Below, piece by piece: positions 16,002 through 25,303 of a stretch of 64,000 bases of DNA. The position numbers were made by a program, and so were the translations under genes. The notes beneath the pieces were generated by a model, which was not told the origin of the DNA, did no database searches, and saw only the letters and a program-made list of their open reading frames with translations. Source of the stretch: Natronorubrum aibiense (lineage in GTDB: Archaea; Halobacteriota; Halobacteria; Halobacteriales; Natrialbaceae); NCBI RefSeq assembly GCF_009392895.1, contig NZ_CP045488.1:1488001-1552000 (forward strand), in the 5' to 3' direction. Each line of letters starts with the position of its first letter. The first letter of the stretch is position 1.

Positions 16002-16750
16002 ATCCGGTCCGAGTCGACGCGGCCGTCGACCTTGCCTATGGGGCATTGATTGCGCTCTCGATCCTGCTGATCATGGTTCTCGGCACGAACGTTGGAATCG
16101 CGTTCGGGATCGGTGTGTTTGCCTCGTACGTCATCCACGTCGTCTGGAAGATGGCACGCTTCGATCCCGATTGGATGACCAGGGCCGTCCAGGAATCGGT
16201 CGAGGAGAGCGTGGGCGAAACCGTCGAAGAGACTGTGGGCGAAACCGTCGAGAAACAGGTCGGAGAGACCGTCGAAGAGACAGTAGGTGAAACCGTCGAG
16301 AAGACGGTGGGCGAGACCGTCGAGAAACAGGTCGGAGAGACTGTTGAGGAAACGGTGGGCGAGACCGTCGAGAAGACGGTGGGCGAGACCGTCGAGAAAC
16401 AGGTCGGAGAGACTGTTGAGGAAACGGTGGGCGAGACCGTCGAGAAACAGGTCGGAGAGACTGTTGAGGAAACGGTAGGCGAGACTGTCGAGGAAACGGT
16501 AGGCGAGACTGTCGAGGAAACGGTGGGCGAGACCGTCGAGAAACAGGTTGGAGAGACTGTCGAGGAGACGGTGGGCGAAACCGTCGAAGAGGCCATCGAA
16601 CGAACCGTCGGAGAACAGCTCAACGAGATGCAAGCGGAGGTCAAAGCCGTCGACGAGCGCATCGATCGCCGTCCTCGCGAGGACGAAATCGAGGAGTTGA
16701 TCGATAGATCTACTGACGACGATCAGACGGAGCGCACCGACGACAACTGA
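15995..16750 (+). CDS. Membrane-anchored octapeptide-repeat (coiled-coil) protein
   Basis: About 251 residues from the GTG at 15995 (V/MLNPVRVDAAVD); the frame continues upstream but that part looks non-coding. Two hydrophobic segments (about residues 11-45) come first, then a basic/aromatic patch VWKMARFDPDWM. Sixteen consecutive 8-residue units follow (VGETVEET, VGETVEKQ or VGETVEKT; nucleotides 16211-16594), then EAIERTVGEQLNEMQAEVKAVDERI and an acidic tail. Val at positions 1 and 5 of each unit suggests a long amphipathic helix. No family recognised. It lies between two PiT permeases and a UspA gene. Confidence 0.65.
   Translation: MLNPVRVDAAVDLAYGALIALSILLIMVLGTNVGIAFGIGVFASYVIHVVWKMARFDPDWMTRAVQESVEESVGETVEETVGETVEKQVGETVEETVGETVEKTVGETVEKQVGETVEETVGETVEKTVGETVEKQVGETVEETVGETVEKQVGETVEETVGETVEETVGETVEETVGETVEKQVGETVEETVGETVEEAIERTVGEQLNEMQAEVKAVDERIDRRPREDEIEELIDRSTDDDQTERTDDN
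16211..16594 (+). repeat. 24-bp tandem repeat, 16 units, coding for octapeptides
   Basis: Sixteen head-to-tail 24-bp units encode VGETVExx. Neighbouring units are near-identical and share higher-order order (ET, KQ, ET, KT, KQ, ET, KT, KQ), which points to recent unequal exchange or slippage. Confidence 0.95.
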
Positions 16751-16810
16751 TCGATATCGGTGCCGATAGCGACGGACCGACGCAGCGCTACCGTCTTTTA
16801 CAGAACATCG

Positions 16811-16850
16811 AGGAGAAAGCCCACGACTTCAGTCGTGTGGAGGATGTCAA
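16811..16850 (+). mobile_element. Solo IS200/IS605-type end
   Basis: GAGAAAGCC followed by a hairpin (CCACGAC, TTCA, GTCGTGtGG) and AGGATGTCAA. The tail is identical to the right ends at 11441-11450 and 48.18 kb, while GAGAAAGCC matches the left end of the 48-49.7 kb element. No transposase nearby, so it is a relic or minimal derivative. Confidence 0.6.
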
Positions 16851-16913
16851 GACGTTCGTCCACTAGTTCATCACATTTCGCAGCGGATTCTCAGGCAGTT
16901 GACCACGCATCGG

Positions 16914-17339
16914 TCACCGAACGACCACGACCGGAACCGGCGATCGACGAACGATTTTTTGGGCGACGTTGCCAATATAGAGGGAATCTGTAATGGAGCC
17001 ACCATGGCTCCCCATCACGACCGTATCGTAGTCGTCGGCTCGGTTGAGGATCGCACGAACGGGATGGCCGAGTTCGACCATGGTCTCGAGACCCGCATCG
17101 CCGTCGGCGTCCGCAACGATTTCACGTGCACGATTGAATGTCGGCGCTGCAAGATCCTGTGCTGCATCTTCGAGATTTTCGGCGAGTGCGAGGCCTGATG
17201 CCTCTCCCCACAGCGGTGACGGTTCGCCAACGACGCGCAAGACGGTTATCTCGGCGTCCGGATAGGCTTTGAGTGCATGTTTGAGAGCATGTTCGCTCAT
17301 CTCGGAGCCGTCCATCGGAACAAGAACGCGCGAAACCAT
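16914..17339 (-). CDS. Universal stress protein, UspA family
   Basis: 141 residues from the ATG at 17339 (MVSRVLVPMDGSEMSEHALKHAL). It has the Usp alpha/beta fold with the N-terminal VLVPMDGS strand and the C-terminal ATP-binding loop GSHGGSITDSLYIGNVAQKIVRRSPVPVVVV. Usp proteins are small ATP/AMP-binding factors induced under stress. It sits directly downstream of a PiT permease on the same strand; a PiT-UspA pairing would suggest regulation of transport. Confidence 0.9.
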   Translation of the reverse strand: MVSRVLVPMDGSEMSEHALKHALKAYPDAEITVLRVVGEPSPLWGEASGLALAENLEDAAQDLAAPTFNRAREIVADADGDAGLETMVELGHPVRAILNRADDYDTVVMGSHGGSITDSLYIGNVAQKIVRRSPVPVVVVR

Positions 17340-17424
17340 AACGCAAGCTACAACACCGACCCGAATAAACGCGGCGGGACCTGACTTCCTCGCCGTTCCA
17401 GACGAGGCTTCCGCTACCTTTCTG

Positions 17425-18588
17425 TCAGACGAACGGGACCGCAAGGAAGAACCCGTAGGCGAGAAGCGTCGACATCGACGGGCCGATGATCCACATTGAG
17501 ACGTACTTCATGATGGCTCGGGGGTTGAAGAGATTATCTGCATTCAAGGCCTCTTCAGACTCTTCCTCGCCGATCCGTGTGACTGGAGCGTCCGGTTCTG
17601 TCTTCAGTGCCCCCATCGACATTTCTCTGTCGACATCCCCACGAATGGCCTCTCGAGCCGTCACGGGACGGGTTGCTCGCCCCCAGCCCAGGCCGACAAT
17701 CGTCATCACCGACGCCATTACGAGACTGATCGGAATGCCGGCCCACGAGAGTGCGGTCGTGATCGTCGAGGCAGTGATCATGACGATCAGCGCTGCCAGA
17801 AGTGGGATATCGCTGAGTTCGCTTCCGACGGATTCCATCGTCCGTCGGGCGATGGTGAACCCGCCGAGACCGATCGCGACCGTCGCGACGATGATGGCGG
17901 TGTTCACCTCGAGTGCGCCGCTGCTGACCAGCGGCGCGACGGCGTTCGGGACGTTGCTCGCACCGGCGCTGAACGCCATGTAACAGCCGATGATCAAGAC
18001 AGTGATCGTTCCACCGAGTTCCTGGTATGTCGTGTTCGGCCCGAGACCGATCGTCGGAATCGAGCCGCTGCGATTCAGAGCAAGCAACGGCCCCTCCGAG
18101 GCGGTGATCTCGAACCGTCGATTGAGTTCGGGGTAAATATACCGGCCGACGGTCGCACCGATCCAGAGTGCGAGGATCGGCGTGACGATCCACCACGAGA
18201 TGATCCATCCGATCGTCTCGAAATTAAGCGTATTCGTCACCAATCCTAGCCCGGCGATCGCACCGACGGTTGTCATCGATGTCGGGACGGGGACGCCGAA
18301 GATATTCGCGATGAGAATGCCCAGCCCGATAAAAAAGAGGACGGCGACGCCCGCTGCGAGCGAGATTTCGATCGCGATGATGTCGCCGCTGAGGGTGTCC
18401 ATGACGTTCCGTCCGACGGTCCAGCCACCGAGAAAGACGAAGAACGTCATCAGTGCGGCCGCCGTGACTTTTCGGAGGAGCCCCGCTCCCACGGCCGGCC
18501 CCCACGCGATCCCGGTTGACGAGCCGCCGATATTGAATCCGACGAAAATCGAGGCTACGATACCGACCAACAGCACGGTTTCGACCAT
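17425..18588 (-). CDS. PiT-family (inorganic phosphate/anion) permease, paralogue 2
   Basis: 387-residue polytopic protein, clearly paralogous to the 14.6-15.8 kb permease: same start (VLLVGIVASIFVGFNIGG), same second signature (FSAGASNVPNAVAP) and a matching cytosolic acidic loop (TRIGEEESEEALNADNLF). The canonical PiT first motif NDAANA is replaced by NIGGSSTG in both. ATG start. The UspA gene follows 85 bp downstream and is probably cotranscribed. Substrate unproven; phosphate or another tetrahedral anion is expected from the family. Confidence 0.82.
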   Translation of the reverse strand: MVETVLLVGIVASIFVGFNIGGSSTGIAWGPAVGAGLLRKVTAAALMTFFVFLGGWTVGRNVMDTLSGDIIAIEISLAAGVAVLFFIGLGILIANIFGVPVPTSMTTVGAIAGLGLVTNTLNFETIGWIISWWIVTPILALWIGATVGRYIYPELNRRFEITASEGPLLALNRSGSIPTIGLGPNTTYQELGGTITVLIIGCYMAFSAGASNVPNAVAPLVSSGALEVNTAIIVATVAIGLGGFTIARRTMESVGSELSDIPLLAALIVMITASTITTALSWAGIPISLVMASVMTIVGLGWGRATRPVTAREAIRGDVDREMSMGALKTEPDAPVTRIGEEESEEALNADNLFNPRAIMKYVSMWIIGPSMSTLLAYGFFLAVPFV

Positions 18589-18737
18589 CAGTGAATACTA
18601 CCAGTGTGCTAATGAAATAAGTGCTGGGACACACAACACTAATAGCTGAATATTATCACTGTTCGCCAAGCGATGACGCGGCCGATATCAGCCACTCGGC
18701 AATTGCCGGGATCTATCAGGCCAAAATACAATGCCAG

Positions 18738-20594
18738 TCATACACCCCAGAAGAACGCGATCCCGAGCACGGTGACGACCGACAGAAGCAGTTGCAGCGG
18801 TGCGCCGATCCGGAAGTAGTCGCTAAAACGGTAGCCGCCGGGCCCGTAGACGAACAGATTCGTCTGGTAGCCGATCGGGCCGAGGAAGGCGGTGCTCGCG
18901 GCGAAGGTGACCGCCAACACGAACGCGAACGGATTCGCGCCGATCCCCGCCGCCGCGGCCGCCGCGACCGGAATCAGCAGGACCACGCTGGCGTTGTTGC
19001 TGATCACCTCCGTGATCAGCCCGGTCATGATGTAAAACAACCACAACACGACCAGCGTCGGCAAAAAGCCCGCTGACTGCACCACGAGGAAGGCGAGATA
19101 GGCGGCCGCACCGGTCTGCTCGAGGGCGATTCCCAGCGGGATCACCCCCGCCAGCAGGAAGATGATGTCCCACTCGACGGCGTCGTACAGTTCGTTCGGC
19201 TCGAGGACGCCTGTGACGACCATCGCAACCACGCCCGCGAGCGCTGAGAGCAAGATGGGGTAGAGCTCGAGGGCGGCGACGGCGACGACACCGATCATGA
19301 TGGCGACGGCGACGGGGGCTTTGTCGGCGCGGTACTCCGGCCGCGGCGGCTCGCGAGCGACGATCACGTCGTCGCGTCGCGAGAGGCGGTCGAGCGTGTC
19401 CGGCGGAGCCTGAACGAGGAGCGTGTCACCGACGTCGAGTCGCTTGCCGACGATGCGATCGCTGACAAGCGACCCGTGGTGGCGCAGGCCGAGGACGGCA
19501 GCGTTGAACTCCTCGCGAAACGCCTCGGGATCGAGTCGCTCGCCGACCAGCCGCGAGTCGAGCGAGACGACGAGTTCCGTGATGATCCCCGCCTCGTTGT
19601 CGGTCGACAACTCCGCATCGGAGCGGGGATCACCGACGAGTTCGACGCCCGGGGCGTCCTCGAGCATCGTAATCGCGTCCCGGTTAGTGCGGACGACCAG
19701 CACGTCGCCCTCGTCGAGTCGCGTCTCCTGTCGCGGGGCGACCGACCGATCCTCGTCGTGGACGACCTGCACGACGTCGATCTCGGGACCGAGCGCGTCG
19801 GTCGCGGTGCCGACCGTCTCGTCGACGTACGGCGACCCGGGGACGACGGCGACTTCGACGATATAGTCGCCGACCTCGTACTCTTCGACGTAGTTCGCCC
19901 GCGCCGGGACCCGCTCGGGAAGGAGGTAGTGGCCGACGAAGATCAGATACAGCGCGCCGACGATGACGACGATGGCTCCCAGTTGCGTGAACTCGAACAT
20001 CGAAAACCGGTGAAGTTCAGGGTAGTCAGCGCCGAGTCGGGCGCTGATGTCGCTCGCGAGGATGTTCGTCGAGGTCCCGATGAGGGTGAGCATGCCGCCG
20101 ACCTGTGAGGCATAGGACAGCGGGATCAACAGCTTCGACGGCGATGTGTTCCCGCGGTTGGCGACGTCGGTGACGACCGGCACCAGCAACGCGACGACGG
20201 GCGTATTGTTCAGAAAGCCGGAGACGGGGCTCGTCGCGACGACGGTGGCGAACAGTTGTTTCCGGATGCTGGTGCCCGCAAAGTTCGCCATGCGCCGTCC
20301 CAGCTCCTGAACGATCCCCGTGCGGGCGATCCCACCGCTCAAAATCAACATCGCGAGCACCGTGATCGTCGCGTCGTTGGCGAATCCGGAGATCCCGGTG
20401 CTCGGGTCGATGCCCGTCCACGGCTCGAGGACGACCAGCACGACGATCAACAGAATCGCGGTGACATCGATCGGCAGCCGCTCGGTGAGAAACATCACGA
20501 GCGCGAACGCAACGACGCCAAAGACGACGAGTATGTCAGTCGTCAGCGCTGGCTGGGTCACCGGCTCCTGAGCGAGCGCCAGACTACCTGCCAT
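18738..20594 (-). CDS. SLC13/DASS-type permease with two RCK_C domains
   Basis: 618 residues from the ATG at 20594 (MAGSLALAQEP); the frame extends far upstream over hisA, but that part is antisense. N- and C-terminal membrane halves each carry the transporter signature (SGFLNNTPVVALLVP; ISNNASVVLLIP). Between them are two TrkA-C-like regulatory domains (around YIVEVAVVPGSPYVDETVG and ELVVSLDSRLVGERLDP). This architecture is that of Na+-coupled di/tricarboxylate or sulfate permeases of the SLC13/ArsB superfamily. Divergent from hisA. Confidence 0.85.
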   Translation of the reverse strand: MAGSLALAQEPVTQPALTTDILVVFGVVAFALVMFLTERLPIDVTAILLIVVLVVLEPWTGIDPSTGISGFANDATITVLAMLILSGGIARTGIVQELGRRMANFAGTSIRKQLFATVVATSPVSGFLNNTPVVALLVPVVTDVANRGNTSPSKLLIPLSYASQVGGMLTLIGTSTNILASDISARLGADYPELHRFSMFEFTQLGAIVVIVGALYLIFVGHYLLPERVPARANYVEEYEVGDYIVEVAVVPGSPYVDETVGTATDALGPEIDVVQVVHDEDRSVAPRQETRLDEGDVLVVRTNRDAITMLEDAPGVELVGDPRSDAELSTDNEAGIITELVVSLDSRLVGERLDPEAFREEFNAAVLGLRHHGSLVSDRIVGKRLDVGDTLLVQAPPDTLDRLSRRDDVIVAREPPRPEYRADKAPVAVAIMIGVVAVAALELYPILLSALAGVVAMVVTGVLEPNELYDAVEWDIIFLLAGVIPLGIALEQTGAAAYLAFLVVQSAGFLPTLVVLWLFYIMTGLITEVISNNASVVLLIPVAAAAAAGIGANPFAFVLAVTFAASTAFLGPIGYQTNLFVYGPGGYRFSDYFRIGAPLQLLLSVVTVLGIAFFWGV

Positions 20595-20720
20595 CCACCA
20601 TCGTCCGAGACCACACTGACGGGACATGTAATAATTCTGCACGGAGTTCGAACAGTGTTCGGTCGATGGCTGTTCCTCGAAACCGTCGCCTTTACTCGAG
20701 TCCGGCGCCCGTTTACGGGT

Positions 20721-21464
20721 ATGAACAGCGATGACGAGGCGCGCGAGGCGTTCGAGGTCATTCCGGCAGTCGACGTCCAAGACGGCGAGGTCGTCCAGCT
20801 CGTCCAGGGCGAACGCGGCACCGAGAAAACGTACGGCGACCCGGTCGAAGCCGCACAGCGGTGGATCGACGCCGGCGCACAGTCGCTCCATCTCGTCGAT
20901 CTCGACGGGGCGTTCGAGGGTGAACGGCGGAACGCGGATGCCATCGACGCCGTCCTCGAGACCGTCGACGTCCCCACCCAACTCGGTGGCGGGATTCGGA
21001 CCGCTGAGGGCGCGATCGACCTCCTCGAGCGCGGCCTCGATCGCGTCATCCTCGGGACGGCGGCCGTCGAGAACCCCGAGATCGTCGCCGAGATCAGCGA
21101 GTCCCACCCCGACAGCGTCGTCGTCAGTCTCGACGCGAAAGACGGCGAGGTCGTCGTCGAGGGCTGGACCGAAGGCGCGGGCATCACCCCCGTCGAAGCC
21201 GCCGAACGCTACGCGGAACTGGGTGCGGCCGCGATCCTCTTTACAAACGTCGACGTCGAGGGGCAACTCGAGGGCGTCGCAACGGAGCCGGTTCGAGAGT
21301 TAGTCGACGCGACCGAGATCCCGGTCATTGCGAGCGGTGGCGTCGCGACTCTCGAGGACGTGCGCACGCTCGCGGATACCGGCGCAGCGGCGGTGGTCGT
21401 CGGCAGTGCACTGTACGAGGGGAACTTCACGCTCGAGGACGCGCAGGCGGCCGTCAACGAGTAA
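20721..21464 (+). CDS. hisA: HisA, ProFAR isomerase of histidine biosynthesis
   Basis: 247-residue TIM barrel catalysing the Amadori rearrangement of ProFAR to PRFAR. Catalytic Asp 18 (VIPAVDVQDG) and Asp 138 (VSLDAKDG) are present, with the phosphate-binding glycines LGGGIRT (88-94) and IASGGVATLEDV, VGSALYEG. The start is the ATG at 20721; the open frame upstream is the antisense of the SLC13 gene. hisB is about 3.8 kb downstream rather than adjacent, so the pathway genes are scattered. Confidence 0.95.
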   Translation: MNSDDEAREAFEVIPAVDVQDGEVVQLVQGERGTEKTYGDPVEAAQRWIDAGAQSLHLVDLDGAFEGERRNADAIDAVLETVDVPTQLGGGIRTAEGAIDLLERGLDRVILGTAAVENPEIVAEISESHPDSVVVSLDAKDGEVVVEGWTEGAGITPVEAAERYAELGAAAILFTNVDVEGQLEGVATEPVRELVDATEIPVIASGGVATLEDVRTLADTGAAAVVVGSALYEGNFTLEDAQAAVNE

Positions 21465-21762
21465 CCGGAGTTGGAGAGACGGTTTCTTCAATCAGCGTGA
21501 TCTGTGAAACCCACGCTCAGTACAGGTGAGGCACATACCACTCAAAAAGAGGAGGTAAGTCGTGTCATTTATATATCTTTAAGCGTCTGAGGAACTCATA
21601 TCTCATACGGAATAACGATTCACATCGTGTGTTCATGTCCCAGCAATGAAGGGGCCGCTTGAACCAGATTCTCGTTCTGTCGCGGAACGCACCTTGTTCT
21701 CTCCACGTTGCGGTCACGTGTGACACATTGTAGTGGAGACGAATTCCTCAGATATGATACAC
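21465..21762. other. Intergenic region after hisA
   Basis: No gene supported. TTTATATATCTTTAAG around 21569-21585 is a good TATA-like element that could drive the small zinc-protein gene downstream, though the leader would be about 160 nt. Confidence 0.35.
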
Positions 21763-21954
21763 ATGACTGGAGACAAGGACACCCCAACAAATGAAGCCGT
21801 ACAAATTTCACAGAAAATCCGTATTGTGTGTACGGAATGCAACTTCTCGAAACTGGTAACGAAAGAAGGACAAAAGTCCTCAGAAGTGATTGTGGAACAC
21901 GGGCGGGAAACTGGCCATAAACTTACTGCTGAGGAACTTGACGATGATACGTAA
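21763..21954 (+). CDS. Small C-x2-C (zinc-finger-like) protein
   Basis: About 63 residues from the ATG at 21763 (MTGDKDTPTNEAV); ATG 21754 and GTG 21733 are alternatives in the same frame. Core IRIVCTECNFSKLV holds one C-x2-C knuckle, followed by a His pair in VEHGRETGHKL that could complete a zinc site. Acidic C-terminus. Such one-domain 60-70 residue zinc-finger-like proteins are common in haloarchaea, often regulatory; the function here is unknown. Confidence 0.65.
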   Translation: MTGDKDTPTNEAVQISQKIRIVCTECNFSKLVTKEGQKSSEVIVEHGRETGHKLTAEELDDDT

Positions 21955-22056
21955 GCCATGTACTTATCAAACAGCTCTACTCGGTTTCAATTGCCGCTCT
22001 AAATAGAGAATCCGTGTCCCTATCTACTAATAAAAATCAAAACCGTGTCGTCATTA

Positions 22057-22078
22057 CGCGCGGTCAGGTGACCGCGCG
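22057..22078. terminator. 22-nt palindrome, copy 2; likely terminator of ppaC
   Basis: Stem CGCGCGGTC/GACCGCGCG on the loop AGGT, 35 bp past the ppaC stop; on the minus strand it is followed by a T-rich run (GATTTTTATTAG). It shares the core GGTCAGGTGACC and loop with 3045-3066, while the outer stem differs and still pairs. Confidence 0.55.
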
Positions 22079-22112
22079 AGCGAAACGATATGTTGAGACC
22101 TGACCAACTCTT

Positions 22113-23033
22113 TCAAAATGCGTCCTCGAGCGGCGGCACGACCTGCTTTTTGCGGGACATGACGCCGGGCAGGAAGGCCTCGCGGTCCTCGACGGTGGTG
22201 TCGAGGGCGTCTTCGACGGTGTCGGTGTGGTCGCCGGCGATCAGTGCGGTGGACTCCTCCTCAAGGAGGTCCGTGACGAGCAAGACGAGGAGGGCGTACT
22301 CGCGTTCCGCGACGACTTCATCCATCGCCTCGAGGACGGCGTCGCGCTGGTCGAGCACCGGGGCCGGTTCGACGGTTTCGATCTGGCCGATGCCGACGTC
22401 GGAGTCGCCGAACTCGAACTCCTTGAAGTCGCCGAGCACCATCTCCCGAGGCTCTTTCTCGCCGAGCTTGCTCTTCTGTTTGAGCAGTTCTTTGCCGTAC
22501 TCCTCGTAGTCGACGCCGGCGATCTCCGCGAGGCGTTCGGCGACGACCTCGTCCGTCTCGGTCGTCGTTGGCGAGCGGAGCACGACGGTGTCGCTCAGCA
22601 GGCCGCTGAGCAACAGGCCGGCGGTCTGTTCGTCGATCTCGACGTCGGCCTCGTCGTACAGGCCCGTAAGAATCGTCGCGGTCGAGCCGACCGGCTCGTT
22701 CCGGAAGCGAATCGGGTTGCTCGTCTCGACGTCACCGATTCGGTGGTGGTCGATGATCTCGACGACGTCAGCGTCCCGCGCACCCTCGACGGTCTGGCTG
22801 TGTTCGTTGTGGTCGACGAGGAGCAGCTGTTCGTCCGTCGCATCTTCGAGCAGCGTCGGCTCTTCGACGTCCCAGCGTTCGAGGACGAACTGCGTCTCCG
22901 GGTTCAGTTCGCCGGCTCGCGCGGCGACGACGTCTTCGCCCTGTGCCTGCTTCAGGCGTGCGTGGGCGATGGCGGAGATGATCGTGTCCGTGTCTGGCTG
23001 CTGGTGTCCGATAACGTAACTGGTCTGTGACAT
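22113..23033 (-). CDS. ppaC: Manganese-dependent inorganic pyrophosphatase (DHH family)
   Basis: 306-residue family II pyrophosphatase that hydrolyses PPi to phosphate. The metal site is visible: GHQQPDTDT with H10, D14 and D16, LVDHNE, and the DHH triplet in EIIDHHRIGD. The C-terminal DHHA2 domain ends in MSRKKQVVPPLEDAF with the substrate-binding SRKKQ motif. Length is normal. Stands alone between hisA and trkH. Confidence 0.95.
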   Translation of the reverse strand: MSQTSYVIGHQQPDTDTIISAIAHARLKQAQGEDVVAARAGELNPETQFVLERWDVEEPTLLEDATDEQLLLVDHNEHSQTVEGARDADVVEIIDHHRIGDVETSNPIRFRNEPVGSTATILTGLYDEADVEIDEQTAGLLLSGLLSDTVVLRSPTTTETDEVVAERLAEIAGVDYEEYGKELLKQKSKLGEKEPREMVLGDFKEFEFGDSDVGIGQIETVEPAPVLDQRDAVLEAMDEVVAEREYALLVLLVTDLLEEESTALIAGDHTDTVEDALDTTVEDREAFLPGVMSRKKQVVPPLEDAF

Positions 23034-23136
23034 GGTCGCTATCTCGTGCTACAGTTTTAAAAAGTGAGGTCTTTTCGGTCGCCAAATGAAACCGGATCTT
23101 CGCCCTTGAGCCTCTCTGTGCGTGTGGTTTTCACAC

Positions 23137-24666
23137 TCACGATTTCCAGAACGCCGGCGTCAGCAGCACGAGCACGGGGATGATCTCGATGCGGCCGACC
23201 CACATCATGACGACCATGACGGCGCGCGTGGTGGTAGGAAAGCCGGCGTAGTTGTCCATCGGGCCGGCCATCCCGAACGCGGGACCGATGTTGAGAAAGA
23301 TCGAGGCGGAGGCACCGAGCGCTTCGAACTCGGTGACGGGCGTGCCGGCTCTGGCGGCGTCGACGACGACGAAGATCGTCAGCAGAAAAAAGAGCATGAT
23401 CGCCAGCAGGACGTAGGCGTAGATGTCTCGAATCGTCTCCTCATCGACGACGGTGTTACTGAGACGAAGCGGGCGAATCGCTTCCGGGTGGATCGATGTA
23501 AACAGGTTGCGGCGGAACGCCTTGAGCACCACCAGCCAGCGCAGCGACTTGATCGAACAGGTCGTCGATCCAGCCATCCCGCCGATGAACATGCCGAGAA
23601 ACAGCATGTGCGTCGCTCCCGGCGACCAGAGCGCGAAATCGGTCGAGGCGTAGCCCGTCGTCGTCACCATCGAGACCACGTTGAACAGCGCGTGTCTGAT
23701 CGTCGGCTCGAGGCCTTTGCCGATTTCCGGATCGGCCCAGAGGATCGCCGCCACGATCGCACTAAAGCTCCCGAGGACGCCGAGATAGAACCGGAACTCC
23801 TCGGACTCGAAGGGGTGGCGGAACTCGCCCTGCGTGATGTAGTACAGCAGGACGAAGTTGGTCGCCCCGAGGATCATAAAGGGGATGACGGCCCACTGGA
23901 CGATCGGGGTAAACGCGCCGACGCTTTCGGGTTCCGGCGAGAAGCCGGCGGTCGAGACGCTCGTTAGTGCGTGCGAGACGGCGTTGAAGAAGTCCATGTT
24001 CGGAGCCACGCCAAGCAGGTGGAGCGCGTAGAACGTCCCCGCGGCCAGCACTGTCAGGCCGACGTACAGCCCCCAGATGAGTCGGGCCGTCTCATCGATG
24101 TGTGGCCGGAGTTTGCGGACGTTTCTGGTCTGGGTTTCGGTCTCCATGAGCTGTGCCCCACCGACCATCAGGCTCGAGAGCAGGCCGATGGCGACGACCA
24201 GGATGCCGAGGCCGCCGAGCCACTGGAGGAGCTGTCGCCAGAGGAGAATTGCACGCGACTGATTGTCGAAGTCCCAGCCGCTCATCACCGTCGCGCCGGT
24301 CGTCGTAATACCGCTCATGCTTTCGAACAGCGCGTTGACGAGGCCCGCAATGGAGCCGGCAAACGCAGAACTCGAGTCGGCACCGAGTCCGACGACCGCG
24401 AACGGAATCGCACCGATGACGCCGACGCCGAGCCACGTCAGGGCGACCATCAGGAACGCTTCCCGCTGTCCGAGATCGGGGTCCTCGCGCAACTGCTCGA
24501 GTGCGACGCCGAGTACGGCCGTCGTCGCGATTGCAGCAACGAACGGGAACACGGCATCACCGTCGAGGACCGCGAGCACGAGCGGCACCGCGAGCGGGAC
24601 GGCAAGCCACTTCAGGACCGTCCCGGTGAGGCTACAACTCGAGCGCCAGTCGACACGAATCGTCAT
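23137..24666 (-). CDS. trkH: TrkH-family potassium uptake channel subunit
   Basis: 509-residue polytopic K+ transporter. The four pore-loop repeats with their selectivity glycines are recognisable: MSGITTTGATVMSG, LTSVSTAGFSPE, VVSMVTTTGYASTD and ASIFLNIGPAFGMAGP; the signature GMFIGGMAGSTTCSIKSLR lies between repeats 3 and 4. TrkH works with a cytosolic NAD/ATP-binding TrkA ring; no trkA is in this window. Potassium uptake is central to the salt-in strategy of haloarchaea. Confidence 0.93.
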   Translation of the reverse strand: MTIRVDWRSSCSLTGTVLKWLAVPLAVPLVLAVLDGDAVFPFVAAIATTAVLGVALEQLREDPDLGQREAFLMVALTWLGVGVIGAIPFAVVGLGADSSSAFAGSIAGLVNALFESMSGITTTGATVMSGWDFDNQSRAILLWRQLLQWLGGLGILVVAIGLLSSLMVGGAQLMETETQTRNVRKLRPHIDETARLIWGLYVGLTVLAAGTFYALHLLGVAPNMDFFNAVSHALTSVSTAGFSPEPESVGAFTPIVQWAVIPFMILGATNFVLLYYITQGEFRHPFESEEFRFYLGVLGSFSAIVAAILWADPEIGKGLEPTIRHALFNVVSMVTTTGYASTDFALWSPGATHMLFLGMFIGGMAGSTTCSIKSLRWLVVLKAFRRNLFTSIHPEAIRPLRLSNTVVDEETIRDIYAYVLLAIMLFFLLTIFVVVDAARAGTPVTEFEALGASASIFLNIGPAFGMAGPMDNYAGFPTTTRAVMVVMMWVGRIEIIPVLVLLTPAFWKS

Positions 24667-24745
24667 CGAGTGGCTCTATCTGTGAGCGGCGAGGCATTAA
24701 TCGGTTCGGAAGCGGGAATGCAAGCCACTCGTTGGCTGGCGGTTG

Positions 24746-25027
24746 TCAGGCCTCGCCGTCGCTGCCGTAGCCGTGACCGATGTAGAGTGCAAAGACGTTG
24801 AGTGCGAGCAGCGTCAGGAAGACGAGCGTGACCTGTGGATCGCCGAGCCCCTGCATGAGAAGCGGGAGATAGACGAACGGCAGGGCGATCGCAACCCAAA
24901 ACGACAGGAACTGCGTCGGCCCTTTCAGCGAGTGGATAAATCTACGAGTGCACTGCTCCTGGTCCCGATCCGGATCGGGACTGGACGGCGTGACCGAGTC
25001 GTTCGAGAGCGGGGTGTGATTGGGCAT
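24746..25027 (-). CDS. Small two-helix membrane protein
   Basis: 93 residues from the ATG at 25027 (MPNHTPLSND). A polar, acidic N-terminus (TPSSPDPDRDQEQ) is followed by GPTQFLSFWVAIALPFVYLP and VTLVFLTLLALNVFALYIGHGYG, two clear membrane helices. Haloarchaeal-specific by appearance, no known family. It follows hisB divergently and lies downstream of trkH's start on the same strand; no functional link is evident. Confidence 0.65.
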   Translation of the reverse strand: MPNHTPLSNDSVTPSSPDPDRDQEQCTRRFIHSLKGPTQFLSFWVAIALPFVYLPLLMQGLGDPQVTLVFLTLLALNVFALYIGHGYGSDGEA

Positions 25028-25303
25028 CGATCCAGGTCTCCTCTTCATCGAACCCAACAGTCTCGGACGTTATATAATGGGTCGAACACTAGCGTCGTTT
25101 CGGTCCGTTTCAGCCCCGGTAACGTCTCCGATACGACGTTTCGAAACGCCTCGAGAGACAGCTAGAAATTTTATACTTCTTTCTGAGACAATCGCTGAAA
25201 CTGACTGACCGAGGGGCCCATAGAGAGCGCCGAACCCGACTGTCCCACCCGAGCCGGGACGACGAGCGCAATCGCCTTGTACCGGCGGGGACATCGATCC
25301 GAC

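Noticed and set aside
16211-16594. CRISPR-like regular repeats
   Set aside because: Units are contiguous 24-bp coding repeats with no spacers.
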